Below are positions 26,234 to 35,633 of a stretch of DNA of 42,023 nt, one piece after another. Numbering within the stretch: position 1 is the stretch's first letter; each line of letters starts with the position of its first letter. The stretch is taken from positions 1-42,023 of the forward strand of contig NZ_LGHZ01000026.1 in NCBI RefSeq assembly GCF_001266615.1, written 5' to 3'. Source of the stretch: Kluyvera genomosp. 1. GTDB lineage: Bacteria > Pseudomonadota > Gammaproteobacteria > Enterobacterales > Enterobacteriaceae. The translations under genes and the position numbers were made by a program. The notes beneath the pieces were generated by a model that did not search any database, was not told where the DNA came from, and saw nothing but the letters and a program-made list of their open reading frames with translations.

Positions 26234-27913
26234 ATGCGACGTCAGCTTGTGGCTTTTGTCTGCTGTTCCATTTTCATTCCGTTTTGCCCCCACGTCATGG
26301 CCGACAGTGGTTCTGCCATCCGCCCCTCTTCAAGCCAAACCGACAACCAAAAAGCCCGTCAAACGCAGCTTACGCCGCAGGGCACCGAAGTGATGGCGAG
26401 CAAAAGCACGCTGCACACCGGAGATCTGGATTTTCCACAGGAAACGCCCTGTTTTACCCTTGACCGGGTGGTAATTGATAATCGTCAGGCGCTGCCGCAG
26501 TGGCTGACGCTGACATCGTTGCTTAAACAGGCGCAGGGCCGCTGCCTGGGGGCGAAAGGGATTAGTCTGCTGGCGCGAGCGGTGCAAAACCAGGTTATCG
26601 CCAGCGGCTACGTCACCAGCCGCGTGGCGATTCCCAATCAGGATCTACGCACCGGCGAACTGCATTTACGGCTTGAGCCCGGCAAGGTGGGTAAAGTTCA
26701 GTGGAGCGATGGCAGCCAGCAGAATGTCTTTTTCGCCAATACGCTGCCGCTCTCGTCCGGCGATCTGCTGTCGCTGCGCGCGCTGGAGCAGGGGCTGGAA
26801 AATCTCCAGCGGGTGCCGGGAACAACCGCCAGTATTAAACTGAAACCGGGCGCGCACGACGGCGAAAGCGATATTGAAATTTCACGCCAGCAGGCGAAAC
26901 GCTGGCGCGTCGGCGCGTGGGTGGACGATGCGGGGAGCAAATACACCGGGCGCTATCAGGGTGGCGGCACGCTGTATCTGGACAATATCACTACCCTCGA
27001 CGACTTGATTTATCTCTCGGCGGGTGGCGGACTGCAAAACCAGGGGGATAAAAATTCAAAGTACGGTACCGCCTATTACTCGGTGCCGTTCGGCTGGTGG
27101 TCGCTGGATCTCTACGCCAGCCGCGATAAGTACACCCAGCGGGTAGTGGACGGCAGCAATACCTATGAGTACAGCGGCGATGAGCGAAATCTCAGCGCCA
27201 CGCTTAACCGCATGCTGTTTCGCAGCGGCTATCAGAAACTCCAGGCCAGCTTCCAGGTGCTGAAGCGCGACGAAGAATACGATCTCAATGATACGGAGAT
27301 TCTCGTCCAGGCCCACGACATGGCCTCGTGGCGCGCCACCCTTGAACATACGGCTTACCCGGGAAAGGCGGTGATTGATACTAAAGTGTCGTTCCAGCGC
27401 AACACCCGCTGGCTCGGGGCCGAACAGTCGGTGGAAGAGCAAACCGGCAATGCCGATGTGGGTTCACGGCTTGTCAATATTGACGTGGAAGCCAATGTGC
27501 CGTTCTCACTGTTCAATCGCTCGTTAAGCTGGCATCCGCACTACAGCCAGCAGATCACGCCGGATAAGCTCAATCTTCCCGACCAGCTTTCCATCGGCAA
27601 CCGCTGGACGGTGCGCGGCTTTGACGGTGATACCACGTTGCAGGCTGACAGCGGCTGGTTCCTGCGTAACGATCTCAACCTGAATCTGCCCTCACTGGCG
27701 GCGCAGTTTTATCTGGGAGTGGATATTGGCCGAGTCAGCGGACAGGGCAGCGAAATCTATTCCACTACCTATCTGGCGGGTGGCGTGGCCGGGCTGCGCG
27801 GGATGCTGTGGAAAACTAACTACGATTTCTTTGCCGGTACGCCATTCATCCATCCGGATGAACTTGATGCCAGCCCGCTGGTGCTAGGCATGACCCTGCG
27901 CTGGGAATACTAA
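26234..27913 (+). CDS. Two-partner-secretion outer-membrane transporter (TpsB, ShlB/FhaC/HecB family)
   Basis: The 559-residue protein is the Omp85-type pore that exports its TpsA partner. A signal peptide (about 1-24, ending PHVMA-DSG) precedes a Gln/Thr-rich N-terminal segment typical of the plug helix. A POTRA region follows (CFTLDRVVIDN..., VIASGYVTSRVAIPNQDLRTGELHLRLEPGKV) that recognises the TPS domain. The 16-strand barrel contains the family signature WTVRGFDGDTTLQADSGW, the loop-6 VRG(Y/F) motif that seals and opens the pore. The C-terminus is TLRWEY, with a terminal aromatic as for barrel insertion. I use the ATG at 26234 because an upstream in-frame extension crosses the terminator. 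It lies immediately after its presumed substrate gene. Confidence 0.92.
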   Translation: MRRQLVAFVCCSIFIPFCPHVMADSGSAIRPSSSQTDNQKARQTQLTPQGTEVMASKSTLHTGDLDFPQETPCFTLDRVVIDNRQALPQWLTLTSLLKQAQGRCLGAKGISLLARAVQNQVIASGYVTSRVAIPNQDLRTGELHLRLEPGKVGKVQWSDGSQQNVFFANTLPLSSGDLLSLRALEQGLENLQRVPGTTASIKLKPGAHDGESDIEISRQQAKRWRVGAWVDDAGSKYTGRYQGGGTLYLDNITTLDDLIYLSAGGGLQNQGDKNSKYGTAYYSVPFGWWSLDLYASRDKYTQRVVDGSNTYEYSGDERNLSATLNRMLFRSGYQKLQASFQVLKRDEEYDLNDTEILVQAHDMASWRATLEHTAYPGKAVIDTKVSFQRNTRWLGAEQSVEEQTGNADVGSRLVNIDVEANVPFSLFNRSLSWHPHYSQQITPDKLNLPDQLSIGNRWTVRGFDGDTTLQADSGWFLRNDLNLNLPSLAAQFYLGVDIGRVSGQGSEIYSTTYLAGGVAGLRGMLWKTNYDFFAGTPFIHPDELDASPLVLGMTLRWEY

Positions 27914-27928
27914 GAGAAACGGAAAGAA

Positions 27929-27950
27929 CCCGGCAGCAGGCGCTGCCGGG
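27929..27950. terminator. Hairpin between convergent tpsB and mfd
   Basis: CCCGGCAGC and GCTGCCGGG form a 9-bp stem with a 4-nt loop in the 44-bp gap between the two convergent genes. The minus-strand side is followed by TTCTTTCC, so it fits an mfd terminator best and may serve tpsB as well. Confidence 0.7.
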
Positions 27951-27957
27951 AACAGGG

Positions 27958-30900
27958 TCAGGCGACGGCGTTCTCTTCGAGCTGGCGCATAAACTGGCGC
28001 ACCCAGTCCATGCGGGTTTTGCGCTCGGTCAGTTCCTGGAAGAACTTCAACCGTGTTGGGCCATCGAGGCGATAGTGCTGCGGCTGTTTTTGCAGCAGAC
28101 CAATCAGCCATGACGGATTGACGTGGTTCTTCTCGGCAAACTCAATCACGCCGCCTTTCTCGTTACCTTCGAGCTTGCGGATCCCCAGTTTCTGCGCCTG
28201 CTGGCGTAGACGGGCGATATCCAGCAGGTTGCGCGCCGCGTCCGGCAGCAGGCCGAAGCGGTCAATCAGCTCGACCTTAATCTCATCAAGCTCGCTTTCG
28301 CCTTTGGCGCTGGCAATGCGTTTGTAGAACGACAGACGGGTGTTAACGTCCGGAATGTAGTCATCCGGCAGCAGCGACGGCATGCGTAGCTCGACTTCGG
28401 TCTGCTGGCTGGTGAGATCTTCCAGCGACGGCTCGCGGCCTTCTTTGAGCGCATCGACGGCGTTTTCCAGCATCTCCATATACAGTGAGAAGCCGATAGA
28501 CTCCATCTGCCCGCTTTGGCCTTCACCCAGCAGCTCGCCCGCGCCGCGAATCTCCAGATCGTGGGTGGCTAACGCAAAGCCCGCGCCGAGATCTTCCAGC
28601 GAGGCAATGGCTTCCAGGCGCTTTTGCGCATCGGTAGTCATCGCTTTCGGATGCGGCGTCAGCAGCCAGGCGTAGGCCTGGTGGTGCGAACGGCCCACGC
28701 GGCCGCGCAACTGGTGCAACTGGGCCAGACCGAAGTGGTCGGCGCGCTCAATGATAATGGTGTTGGCGGTCGGGATATCGATCCCGGTTTCGATAATGGT
28801 GGTACACACCAGCACGTTGAAACGCTGGTGGTGGAAATCATTCATCACCCGTTCCAGCTCGCGCTCGCGCATCTGGCCGTGGCCGATAGCGATACGCGCT
28901 TCCGGCACCAGTTCCGCCAGTTTATCGGCGGTTTTCTGAATGTTTTCGACATCGTTGAACAGATAGTACACCTGGCCGCCGCGCAGCGTTTCACGCAGGA
29001 TTGCTTCGCGCACCACCAGGCTGTCGTATTCGCGGACAAAGGTTTTCACCGCCAGACGACGCGCCGGAGGGGTGGCGATAATCGACAGATCGCGCATCCC
29101 GCTCATCGCCATATTCAGCGTACGGGGGATAGGGGTGGCGGTGAGCGTCAGAATATCGACATCGGCGCGCATCGCTTTAATGCGCTCTTTATGACGAACG
29201 CCGAAGCGGTGTTCTTCATCGACAATCAGCAGGCCCAGATCGCGCAGCTTTACATCGCTTTGCAGCAGTTTATGGGTGCCAATCAGAATATCGATTTTAC
29301 CCTCGGCGGCTTCCTGCAGAATTTGCGTCTGTTCTTTGGCACTGCGAAAACGCGACAGCATCTCAATGCGCACCGGCCAGTTGGCAAAACGGTCGCGGAA
29401 GTTATCGTAGTGCTGCTGGGCCAGCAGGGTGGTGGGCACCAGCACCGCCACCTGTTTGTGGTTTTCTACCGCCAGGAAGGCGGCGCGCATCGCCACTTCG
29501 GTTTTACCAAAGCCAACGTCGCCGCATACCAGACGGTCCATCGCCAGCGGCTGACACATATCGCTGAGCACGGCATTAATCGCCTGCGCCTGATCGGGCG
29601 TAGTTTCAAACGGGAAGCTGTCGCAGAACAGCTGATACTGTTCGCGATCGTGCTTGAAGGCAAATCCTTCTTTGGCCGCGCGCTGGGCGTAGATATCCAG
29701 CAATTCTGCCGCAACATCGCGCACTTTTTCGGCGGCTTTCTGCCGCGCTCGCGACCAGGCGTCGCCGCCCAGTTTATGCAGCGGGGCGCTCTCATCCGCA
29801 CCGCCCGCGTAGCGGCTTATCAGATGTAGCGATGATACCGGCACGTACAGCTTGGCGTCGTTGGCGTACATCAACATCAGATATTCGGCGGTAATGCCGC
29901 CGGCTTCGAGGGTGGTCATCCCGGCGTAGCGACCCACGCCGTGCTCAAGGTGCACCACCGGCTGGCCAATGTGCAGCTCCGCCAGGTTGCGGATGAGCGT
30001 GTCCGGGTTGATGGTCCGGCGAGCGTCCTGACGGCGGCGGGCCACGCGCTCACCGAGCAGATCGCTCTCGCAAATCAGCGCCCGGTTATGCTGGGTATCG
30101 ATGAACCCGTGTTCCGCCGCGCCGAGCATCAGATAGCGCTGGTTACCCACGGCTTCATCCAGACGCTGAATCCGCTTCGGTGCCAGCTTAATGCGCGCCA
30201 GCAGTTCGCCGAGCGCTTCGCGACGGCCTTCGCTCTCCACCGAGAAAATCACCGGACCGGTGAAGCTCTCAATAAACTTACGCAGGTTTTCCAGCGGCGA
30301 TTTGTTTTGTGCCTGTACCGACAGGTCAGGCAGCGGCTGGAAACCAAGGTTAACGTGGGCCGCTTTCTTGTCCAGGTGCTCGGTTTTAAGCTGGACGCGA
30401 GGCCATTTTTTCAGCTCGCTATTGAGCTCGTCGCTGCGCAGCCACAGACGGTTTGGCGCCAGCAGCGGACGCATCGGGTCAACGCCGCGGTTTTCAAAGC
30501 GCGCCTGGGCGTCGGTCTGGAAACGGTTGGCGCTGGCATCGATATCACCGGTATTCACCAGCAGCGTATTCGCCGGGAAGTAGCTAAACAGCGGCGGCAG
30601 CGGCTCGCTGAAGAACAGCGGCTGCCAATATTCTATGCCCGCGGGCAGCGTCCCTTTGCTGACCTGCTGATAGATGTGCTCCGCATCGCGCTTGACGTCA
30701 AACTGATCGCGCCACTGGCTGCGGAACAGTTCGATGGCCGCTTTGTCGGTCGGGAATTCATGCGCCGGCAGCAGGTTGATGGCCTCAACCTCTTCGAGAG
30801 TACGCTGACTGTCAACGTCAAAGACGCGCAGGCTGTCGATTTCATCATCGAAGAAATCCAGACGGTACGGCTGGTCGCTGCCCATAGGGTAGAGATCGAG

Positions 30901-31404
30901 TAGCGCACCACGGGTGGCGTATTCGCCGTGTTCCATGACCTGGTCAACGTGGCGATAACCCGCGCTATCCAACTGGCTGCGCAACGCGTCGCGCGATAGC
31001 TGTTGCCCTTTTTTCATCACCAGCGCGTGGCCGTGAAGGAAACTGTGCGGACAGACGCGCTGCATTAGGGTACTGACCGGGACGATCAGCACGCCGCGCT
31101 TCATCGCGGGCAGCTGGTAGAGCGTGGACAGGCGCGAGGAGATGATGTCCTGATGCGGGGAGAAGCTGTCGTACGGGAGAGTTTCCCAGTCGGCAAGATT
31201 CATCACCAGATTGTCGGTGAACTGGCTGATTTCATCGTGCAGACGCAGCGCATTTTGCATATCCGGGGCGATGAGCACCACCGGGCCGGAATGATGTTCT
31301 GCAATCTCGGCGACAATCGTTGCGCAGGCGGCGCCGGTCAGTTCGCCAAGCAGGCGCTGTTCGCCGGGTTTGGTCGGTAGGGCATAACGAGCATGTTCAG
31401 GCAT
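27958..31404 (-). CDS. mfd: Transcription-repair coupling factor Mfd
   Basis: The 1148-residue DNA translocase displaces RNA polymerase stalled at lesions and recruits UvrA. The N-terminal UvrB-like region carries LPTKPGEQRLLGELTGAA and the UvrA-binding domain. The RNA-polymerase interaction domain is about residues 480-545. The RecG-like motor has Walker A GDVGFGKTEVAM, DEEH box IVDEEHRFGVRHKE and motif TATPIPRTLNMAMSG. A C-terminal TRCF domain follows. Length equals E. coli Mfd. Its neighbours differ from E. coli: upstream is melR in place of the usual ycfT/lol side, and downstream is the tpsB convergent gene in place of ldtC. Confidence 0.98.
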   Translation of the reverse strand: MPEHARYALPTKPGEQRLLGELTGAACATIVAEIAEHHSGPVVLIAPDMQNALRLHDEISQFTDNLVMNLADWETLPYDSFSPHQDIISSRLSTLYQLPAMKRGVLIVPVSTLMQRVCPHSFLHGHALVMKKGQQLSRDALRSQLDSAGYRHVDQVMEHGEYATRGALLDLYPMGSDQPYRLDFFDDEIDSLRVFDVDSQRTLEEVEAINLLPAHEFPTDKAAIELFRSQWRDQFDVKRDAEHIYQQVSKGTLPAGIEYWQPLFFSEPLPPLFSYFPANTLLVNTGDIDASANRFQTDAQARFENRGVDPMRPLLAPNRLWLRSDELNSELKKWPRVQLKTEHLDKKAAHVNLGFQPLPDLSVQAQNKSPLENLRKFIESFTGPVIFSVESEGRREALGELLARIKLAPKRIQRLDEAVGNQRYLMLGAAEHGFIDTQHNRALICESDLLGERVARRRQDARRTINPDTLIRNLAELHIGQPVVHLEHGVGRYAGMTTLEAGGITAEYLMLMYANDAKLYVPVSSLHLISRYAGGADESAPLHKLGGDAWSRARQKAAEKVRDVAAELLDIYAQRAAKEGFAFKHDREQYQLFCDSFPFETTPDQAQAINAVLSDMCQPLAMDRLVCGDVGFGKTEVAMRAAFLAVENHKQVAVLVPTTLLAQQHYDNFRDRFANWPVRIEMLSRFRSAKEQTQILQEAAEGKIDILIGTHKLLQSDVKLRDLGLLIVDEEHRFGVRHKERIKAMRADVDILTLTATPIPRTLNMAMSGMRDLSIIATPPARRLAVKTFVREYDSLVVREAILRETLRGGQVYYLFNDVENIQKTADKLAELVPEARIAIGHGQMRERELERVMNDFHHQRFNVLVCTTIIETGIDIPTANTIIIERADHFGLAQLHQLRGRVGRSHHQAYAWLLTPHPKAMTTDAQKRLEAIASLEDLGAGFALATHDLEIRGAGELLGEGQSGQMESIGFSLYMEMLENAVDALKEGREPSLEDLTSQQTEVELRMPSLLPDDYIPDVNTRLSFYKRIASAKGESELDEIKVELIDRFGLLPDAARNLLDIARLRQQAQKLGIRKLEGNEKGGVIEFAEKNHVNPSWLIGLLQKQPQHYRLDGPTRLKFFQELTERKTRMDWVRQFMRQLEENAVA

Positions 31405-31475
31405 GGTCAGCGCACGTTCTCCAGAAATCCGTGTTTATTCGTTCGTCTGCCACCTGTAGGCGGCATCAGTGACGT

Positions 31476-31487
31476 CGTGTATACACG
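31476..31487. repeat. Perfect 12-bp palindrome upstream of mfd
   Basis: CGTGTATACACG lies 72 bp upstream of the mfd start, in the melR-mfd spacer. It may be a regulator site or part of the mfd leader. Nothing further supports a specific role. Confidence 0.3.
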
Positions 31488-31564
31488 GTAATGATATCAA
31501 TTTTATGATCTTATTATCCGTGATGGTGGCGGGAGTGCAACCGCTTAAAACTCGGCGTTAGGTA

Positions 31565-32491
31565 TCAAGTAAGCTGTCTGCGCTGCTGGCTCAGCTTGCG
31601 ATATTGCTGTGGCGACATGCCGACCAGCTTGCTGAATGTACTGTAAAAACGGCTGCTTGAGCGGAATCCGGCGGTCATGGCGACGTCGAGGATGGTTTTA
31701 TCAGTATCGCTGAGTAGTGCGCGGACATGATTTATTCGCATTGCGGTAATGTACTGCTTTAACGTTAACTGCATTACCCGCTGGAAAATGCCCATCGCGT
31801 AGTTGGCGTTGAGTTTGACGTGGTCGGCGACGTCGTTAATGGTCAGCGCCTGATCGTAGTTATCGGCAATAAACCCCAGCATTTGACTGACGTAAAACTG
31901 GGCGTGGCGTGAGACGCTGTTTTTATGGGTGCGCGACGTTTTGTTGAGCAAAATCGGCTGCCAGCCGGAGAGGCTAAAACGCTTGAGCATCAGGCCGATT
32001 TCATCGATCGCCAGTTGGCGAATTTGCTCATTCGGGTTGCTCATCTCCTGCTGCCAGCGCAGCACTTCAAAGGTGCTAAGCTGCTGGGTTGCCAGTGATT
32101 TCACCACCATTCCGTGAGTCACATGGTTAATCAGCTCCCGGTCGAGCGGCCAGGAGAGGAAAAGATGCATCGGCAGGCTGAAAATCGCCATCTGCTGGCA
32201 GTGGCCGATACGCGTGAGCTGATGCGGAGTACAGGCCCAGAACAGGGTAATGTGCCCTTGTTTTATCTGCACCACTTCGTTGTTGATCAAATACTCAACG
32301 TCGCCGTCGAACGGCACGTTGACCTCCACCTGGCCGTGCCAGTGGCTGGCGGGCATGACGTGCGGACGACGCAGTTCAATATCCATGCGTTGATATTCGG
32401 AATAGAGCGACAGCGGACTGCGGGTCTGCTTTTCATCGCCGTTGCACATGTGCGGGTCGGGCGGCAGAAAGGTTATCGGATCGATACTCAT
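31565..32491 (-). CDS. melR: Melibiose operon regulator MelR (AraC family)
   Basis: The 308-residue AraC-family activator responds to melibiose and switches on melAB with CRP. The N-terminal ligand domain contains TRSPLSLYSEYQRM, the SHWHGQVEVNVPFDGDVEYL cupin segment and NQGHITLFWACTPHQL-like sequence. The C-terminal DNA-binding domain has two helix-turn-helix motifs (DQALTINDVADHVKLNANYA and KTILDVAMTAGFRSSSRFYS). It is nearly identical to E. coli MelR except for a slightly longer N-terminus. I start at the ATG at 32491 (MSIDPITFLPP). A longer in-frame reading to 32971 would run through the regulatory spacer into melA. It is divergent from melA, as in E. coli. Confidence 0.95.
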   Translation of the reverse strand: MSIDPITFLPPDPHMCNGDEKQTRSPLSLYSEYQRMDIELRRPHVMPASHWHGQVEVNVPFDGDVEYLINNEVVQIKQGHITLFWACTPHQLTRIGHCQQMAIFSLPMHLFLSWPLDRELINHVTHGMVVKSLATQQLSTFEVLRWQQEMSNPNEQIRQLAIDEIGLMLKRFSLSGWQPILLNKTSRTHKNSVSRHAQFYVSQMLGFIADNYDQALTINDVADHVKLNANYAMGIFQRVMQLTLKQYITAMRINHVRALLSDTDKTILDVAMTAGFRSSSRFYSTFSKLVGMSPQQYRKLSQQRRQLT

Positions 32492-32525
32492 GGTGACTCC
32501 GTTTCCTGAATTGTCAGAATCATGC

Positions 32526-32556
32526 CCGCTTTCACGCATTGATACCGCGAAAGCGG
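32526..32556. promoter_or_regulatory. Inverted repeat near the melR start
   Basis: CCGCTTTC (32526-32533) and GAAAGCGG (32549-32556) are exact inverted copies with 15 bp between them. A second, imperfect dyad (GCGGACAC / GTGTCTGC, 32553-32575) follows directly. Lying just upstream of melR in the melR-melA spacer, these may be MelR or CRP control elements. The protein is not identified from sequence. Confidence 0.4.
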
Positions 32557-32635
32557 ACACAGATCGGGTGTCTGCTATTGATAATAGAACGGATATGAGG
32601 CCGGATACTCTGCTTTTCTGCCTAATTTGTCCCAA

Positions 32636-32675
32636 AAACTCAGATCGTGGTTGAGCTCTCATCGGATCTGAGTTT
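32636..32675. promoter_or_regulatory. 11-bp dyad upstream of melA
   Basis: AAACTCAGATC (32636-32646) and GATCTGAGTTT (32665-32675) are perfect inverted copies around an 18-bp spacer, with CCC and GGG further out on the two sides. It ends 84 bp before the melA start. The location suits activator binding at the melAB promoter. MelR binding is inference. Confidence 0.45.
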
Positions 32676-32759
32676 CTGGGAATGCTCCTCATGGAAGCTG
32701 GAGGTTTTTCGCCATTTCGCGTGCCACCATGACCTTGTCCACTACTGTTCTGGAGAGTC

Positions 32760-34115
32760 ATGATGACAGCACCAAAAATTACCTTTATCGGCGCGGGTTC
32801 GACTATTTTCGTCAAGAACATCCTCGGCGATGTTTTCCATCGTGAGGCGCTCAAATCGGCGCATATCGCGCTGATGGACATTGATGAAAAACGGCTGGAA
32901 GAGTCGCACATTGTGGTGCGCAAACTGATGGATTCCGCCGGCGCATCGGGCCATATCACCTGCCATACCAACCAAAAAGCGGCGCTGCAAGGGGCTGATT
33001 TTGTCGTGGTCGCCTTCCAGATTGGCGGCTATGAGCCCTGCACGGTGACCGATTTTGACGTCTGCAAACGCCACGGGCTGGAACAGACCATTGCCGACAC
33101 GCTTGGCCCTGGCGGTATTATGCGCGCGCTGCGCACCATCCCGCATCTGTGGCAAATCTGTGATGACATGACGGAAGTGTGCCCGGATGCCACCATGCTC
33201 AACTATGTGAACCCGATGGCGATGAATACCTGGGCGATGTACGCGCGCTATCCGCACATTAAGCAGGTCGGTCTGTGCCACTCGGTGCAGGGAACCGCGG
33301 AGGAACTGGCGCGCGATCTGGATATCGACCCCGCCTCGTTACGCTACCGCAGCGCGGGCATCAACCACATGGCGTTCTATCTCGAACTGGAACGTAAAAC
33401 CGCCGACGGCAGCTACGTGAATCTGTACCCGGAACTGCTGGCAGCCTATGAGTCCGGGCAAGCGCCGAAACCAAATCTGCACGGTAACGAGCGTTGTCAG
33501 AACATCGTCCGCTATGAAATGTTCAAAAAGCTGGGCTACTTTGTGACCGAGTCATCGGAGCATTTTGCGGAATATACCCCTTGGTTTATTAAGCCGGGGC
33601 GCGAAGACCTGATTGCACGCTACAAAGTGCCGCTGGATGAGTATCCGAAACGCTGTGTTGAACAGCTGGCTAACTGGCATAAAGAGCTGGAAGAGTACAA
33701 AACCGCTGAACGGATTGATATTAAGCCGTCGCGGGAGTACGCCAGCACCATTATGAACGCCATCTGGACCGGTGAGCCGAGCGTGATTTACGGCAACGTG
33801 CGTAACGACGGGCTTATCGATAACCTGCCGCAGGGCAGCTGCGTGGAAGTGGCCTGCCTGGTGGATGCCAACGGTATTCAGCCTACCAAAGTGGGGACCA
33901 TTCCTTCCCACCTGGCGGCGATGATGCAAACCAACATCAACGTCCAGACGTTGCTGACGGAAGCCATTTTGACCGAAAACCGCAGTCGGGTATATCACGC
34001 GACAATGATGGACCCGCATACTGCCGCCGTACTCGGCATTGAGGAGATTTACGCGCTGGTGGATGACCTGATTGCCGCTCACGGCGACTGGCTACCGGCC
34101 TGGCTGCACCGTTAA
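32760..34115 (+). CDS. melA: Alpha-galactosidase MelA (GH4)
   Basis: The 451-residue enzyme hydrolyses melibiose to galactose and glucose. It is a family GH4 glycosidase, which uses NAD+ and a divalent metal in place of the usual two carboxylates. The Rossmann-type ITFIGAGSTIFVKN (residues 7-20), DTLGPGGIMRALRTIP and the metal ligands Cys173 (GLCHSVQG) and His203 (GINHMAFYLELE) are present. Length equals E. coli MelA and identity by eye is very high. It starts at 32760 (MMTAPKITFIG) after CTGGAGAGTC and is followed after 85 bp by melB. Confidence 0.97.
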   Translation: MMTAPKITFIGAGSTIFVKNILGDVFHREALKSAHIALMDIDEKRLEESHIVVRKLMDSAGASGHITCHTNQKAALQGADFVVVAFQIGGYEPCTVTDFDVCKRHGLEQTIADTLGPGGIMRALRTIPHLWQICDDMTEVCPDATMLNYVNPMAMNTWAMYARYPHIKQVGLCHSVQGTAEELARDLDIDPASLRYRSAGINHMAFYLELERKTADGSYVNLYPELLAAYESGQAPKPNLHGNERCQNIVRYEMFKKLGYFVTESSEHFAEYTPWFIKPGREDLIARYKVPLDEYPKRCVEQLANWHKELEEYKTAERIDIKPSREYASTIMNAIWTGEPSVIYGNVRNDGLIDNLPQGSCVEVACLVDANGIQPTKVGTIPSHLAAMMQTNINVQTLLTEAILTENRSRVYHATMMDPHTAAVLGIEEIYALVDDLIAAHGDWLPAWLHR

Positions 34116-34124
34116 TACCTGACG

Positions 34125-34150
34125 ACGCCGGGCGGTGTATCCGGCGTTTT
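34125..34150 (+). terminator. Hairpin between melA and melB
   Basis: ACGCCGG (34125-34131) and CCGGCGT (34141-34147) pair with a 9-nt loop, followed by TTT. It looks like a partial terminator or 3' stabiliser that would make melA exceed melB. Confidence 0.55.
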
Positions 34151-34200
34151 ACCTCGCACATAACAGCAGGCGGGCGCAGGTAACTGCGACCCGGTACCCT

Positions 34201-35631
34201 ATGAGCATCTCTCTGAAAACAAAATTAAGTTACGGGTTCGGTGCATTTGGTAAGGATTTCGCGATCGGCATCGTTTACATGTATCTGATGTATTACTACA
34301 CCGACGTCGTGGGTCTCTCGGTTGGCGTGGTCGGTTCGCTGTTTCTGGTGGCTAAGATCTGGAACGCCTTTAACGACCCGGTGATGGGTTGGATTGTCAA
34401 TGCCACGCGCTCACGGTGGGGGAAGTTTAAGCCGTGGATCCTACTTGGCACGTTGGCCAACTCGCTGGTGTTGTTTTTACTGTTCAGCGCCCACCTCTTT
34501 GAAGGGACTGCGCAGATAGTCTTCGTCTGTGTGACCTACATTCTGTGGGGGATGACCTACACCATTATGGATATTCCCTTCTGGTCGCTGGTGCCGACGA
34601 TAACGCTGGATAAACAAGAGCGAGAACAGCTGGTGCCGTTCCCGCGCTTTTTTGCCAGCCTCGCCGGGTTTGTGACTGCCGGCGTGACGCTGCCGTTTGT
34701 GAACTATGTCGGCGGCGCGGATCGCGGTTTTGGCTTTCAGATGTTCACGCTGGTGCTGATTGCGTTCTTTATCGCATCAACGATTGTCACGCTGAAAAAC
34801 GTGCATGAGGTGTTCTCGTCCGATAGCGAGGCAACGGCAGACAGCTCGCGGCTTTCATTAAAATCCATTCTCGCGCTGATCTACAAAAACGATCAGCTAT
34901 CGTGCCTGCTGGGGATGGCGCTGGCCTATAACGTGGCGTCGAATATCATTACCGGCTTTGCTATCTACTACTTTACCTATGTCGTCGGCGATGCCGATTT
35001 GTTCCCGTATTACCTGTCCTACGCTGGCGCGGCAAACCTACTGACGCTGGTGCTCTTTCCACGACTGGCAAAAGCGTTATCGCGGCGAATCCTGTGGTCG
35101 GGGGCGTCAGTGATGCCGATATTGAGCGCCGGCGTGCTGCTTATGATGGCGCTGACGGGGTTCCACAATCTGCTTATTATCTGCGTGGCGGGGGTATTTC
35201 TTAATATCGGCACGGCGCTGTTTTGGGTGCTGCAGGTCATTATGGTGGCCGACACCGTCGACTACGGCGAGTACAAGTTTAACGTGCGCTGTGAAAGCAT
35301 CGCCTATGCGGTGCAAACCATGGTCGTGAAGGGGGGCTCGGCATTTGCGGCGTTCTTTATTGCGGTGGTGCTGGGCGTGATTGGCTATGTGCCTAACGGT
35401 GTGCAGTCGGCCGAAACGGTACTGGGCATGCAGTTTATTATGATTGCGCTGCCGACGCTGTTCTTTGTCATCACGCTGGCGCTCTATTTCCGCTACTACC
35501 GTTTAAATGGCGACATGCTGCGTAAGATTCACATTCACCTGCTGGATAAGTATCGCAAAGTGCCACAGCCAGTGGTGGTCGAGGATACGCCGATAGAAAC
35601 TGTTGCTGCTGTCAGCGAAGTGAAGGCGTAA
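34201..35631 (+). CDS. melB: Melibiose:cation symporter MelB
   Basis: The 476-residue inner-membrane carrier (GPH family, major facilitator fold) imports melibiose with Na+, Li+ or H+. About twelve membrane segments are visible. The cation-site region [23 protein letters not shown], the [23 protein letters not shown] signature and [11 protein letters not shown] are conserved with E. coli MelB. I start at 34201 ([14 protein letters not shown]) because the preceding in-frame residues are not membrane-protein-like and have no family match. The stop is 2 bp from the SemiSWEET ATG, so the two are co-transcribed. Confidence 0.96.
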   Translation: MSISLKTKLSYGFGAFGKDFAIGIVYMYLMYYYTDVVGLSVGVVGSLFLVAKIWNAFNDPVMGWIVNATRSRWGKFKPWILLGTLANSLVLFLLFSAHLFEGTAQIVFVCVTYILWGMTYTIMDIPFWSLVPTITLDKQEREQLVPFPRFFASLAGFVTAGVTLPFVNYVGGADRGFGFQMFTLVLIAFFIASTIVTLKNVHEVFSSDSEATADSSRLSLKSILALIYKNDQLSCLLGMALAYNVASNIITGFAIYYFTYVVGDADLFPYYLSYAGAANLLTLVLFPRLAKALSRRILWSGASVMPILSAGVLLMMALTGFHNLLIICVAGVFLNIGTALFWVLQVIMVADTVDYGEYKFNVRCESIAYAVQTMVVKGGSAFAAFFIAVVLGVIGYVPNGVQSAETVLGMQFIMIALPTLFFVITLALYFRYYRLNGDMLRKIHIHLLDKYRKVPQPVVVEDTPIETVAAVSEVKA

Positions 35632-35633
35632 TC

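Noticed and set aside
24062-27913. Contact-dependent inhibition (CdiA/CdiB/CdiI) system
   Set aside because: The exoprotein is short, has no pretoxin motif or toxin C-terminus, there is no small immunity gene after it, and the order is A then B. A non-toxin two-partner adhesin fits better.
16165-27957. Integrative genomic island or prophage
   Set aside because: No tRNA gene, integrase, attachment-site repeats, transposase or insertion sequence was seen at either boundary of the fimbrial/TPS block.
28624-30903. Two long plus-strand open frames (about 400 and 320 codons) within the mfd region
   Set aside because: They lie entirely antisense to mfd, a full-length conserved gene, and their products are low-complexity His/Gln/Arg/Val-rich translations typical of the opposite strand of GC-rich coding DNA.
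32492-32971. N-terminal extension of melR to about 468 residues
   Set aside because: It would cross the whole regulatory spacer and the start of melA. The MelR family begins near residue 1 of the ATG at 32491.
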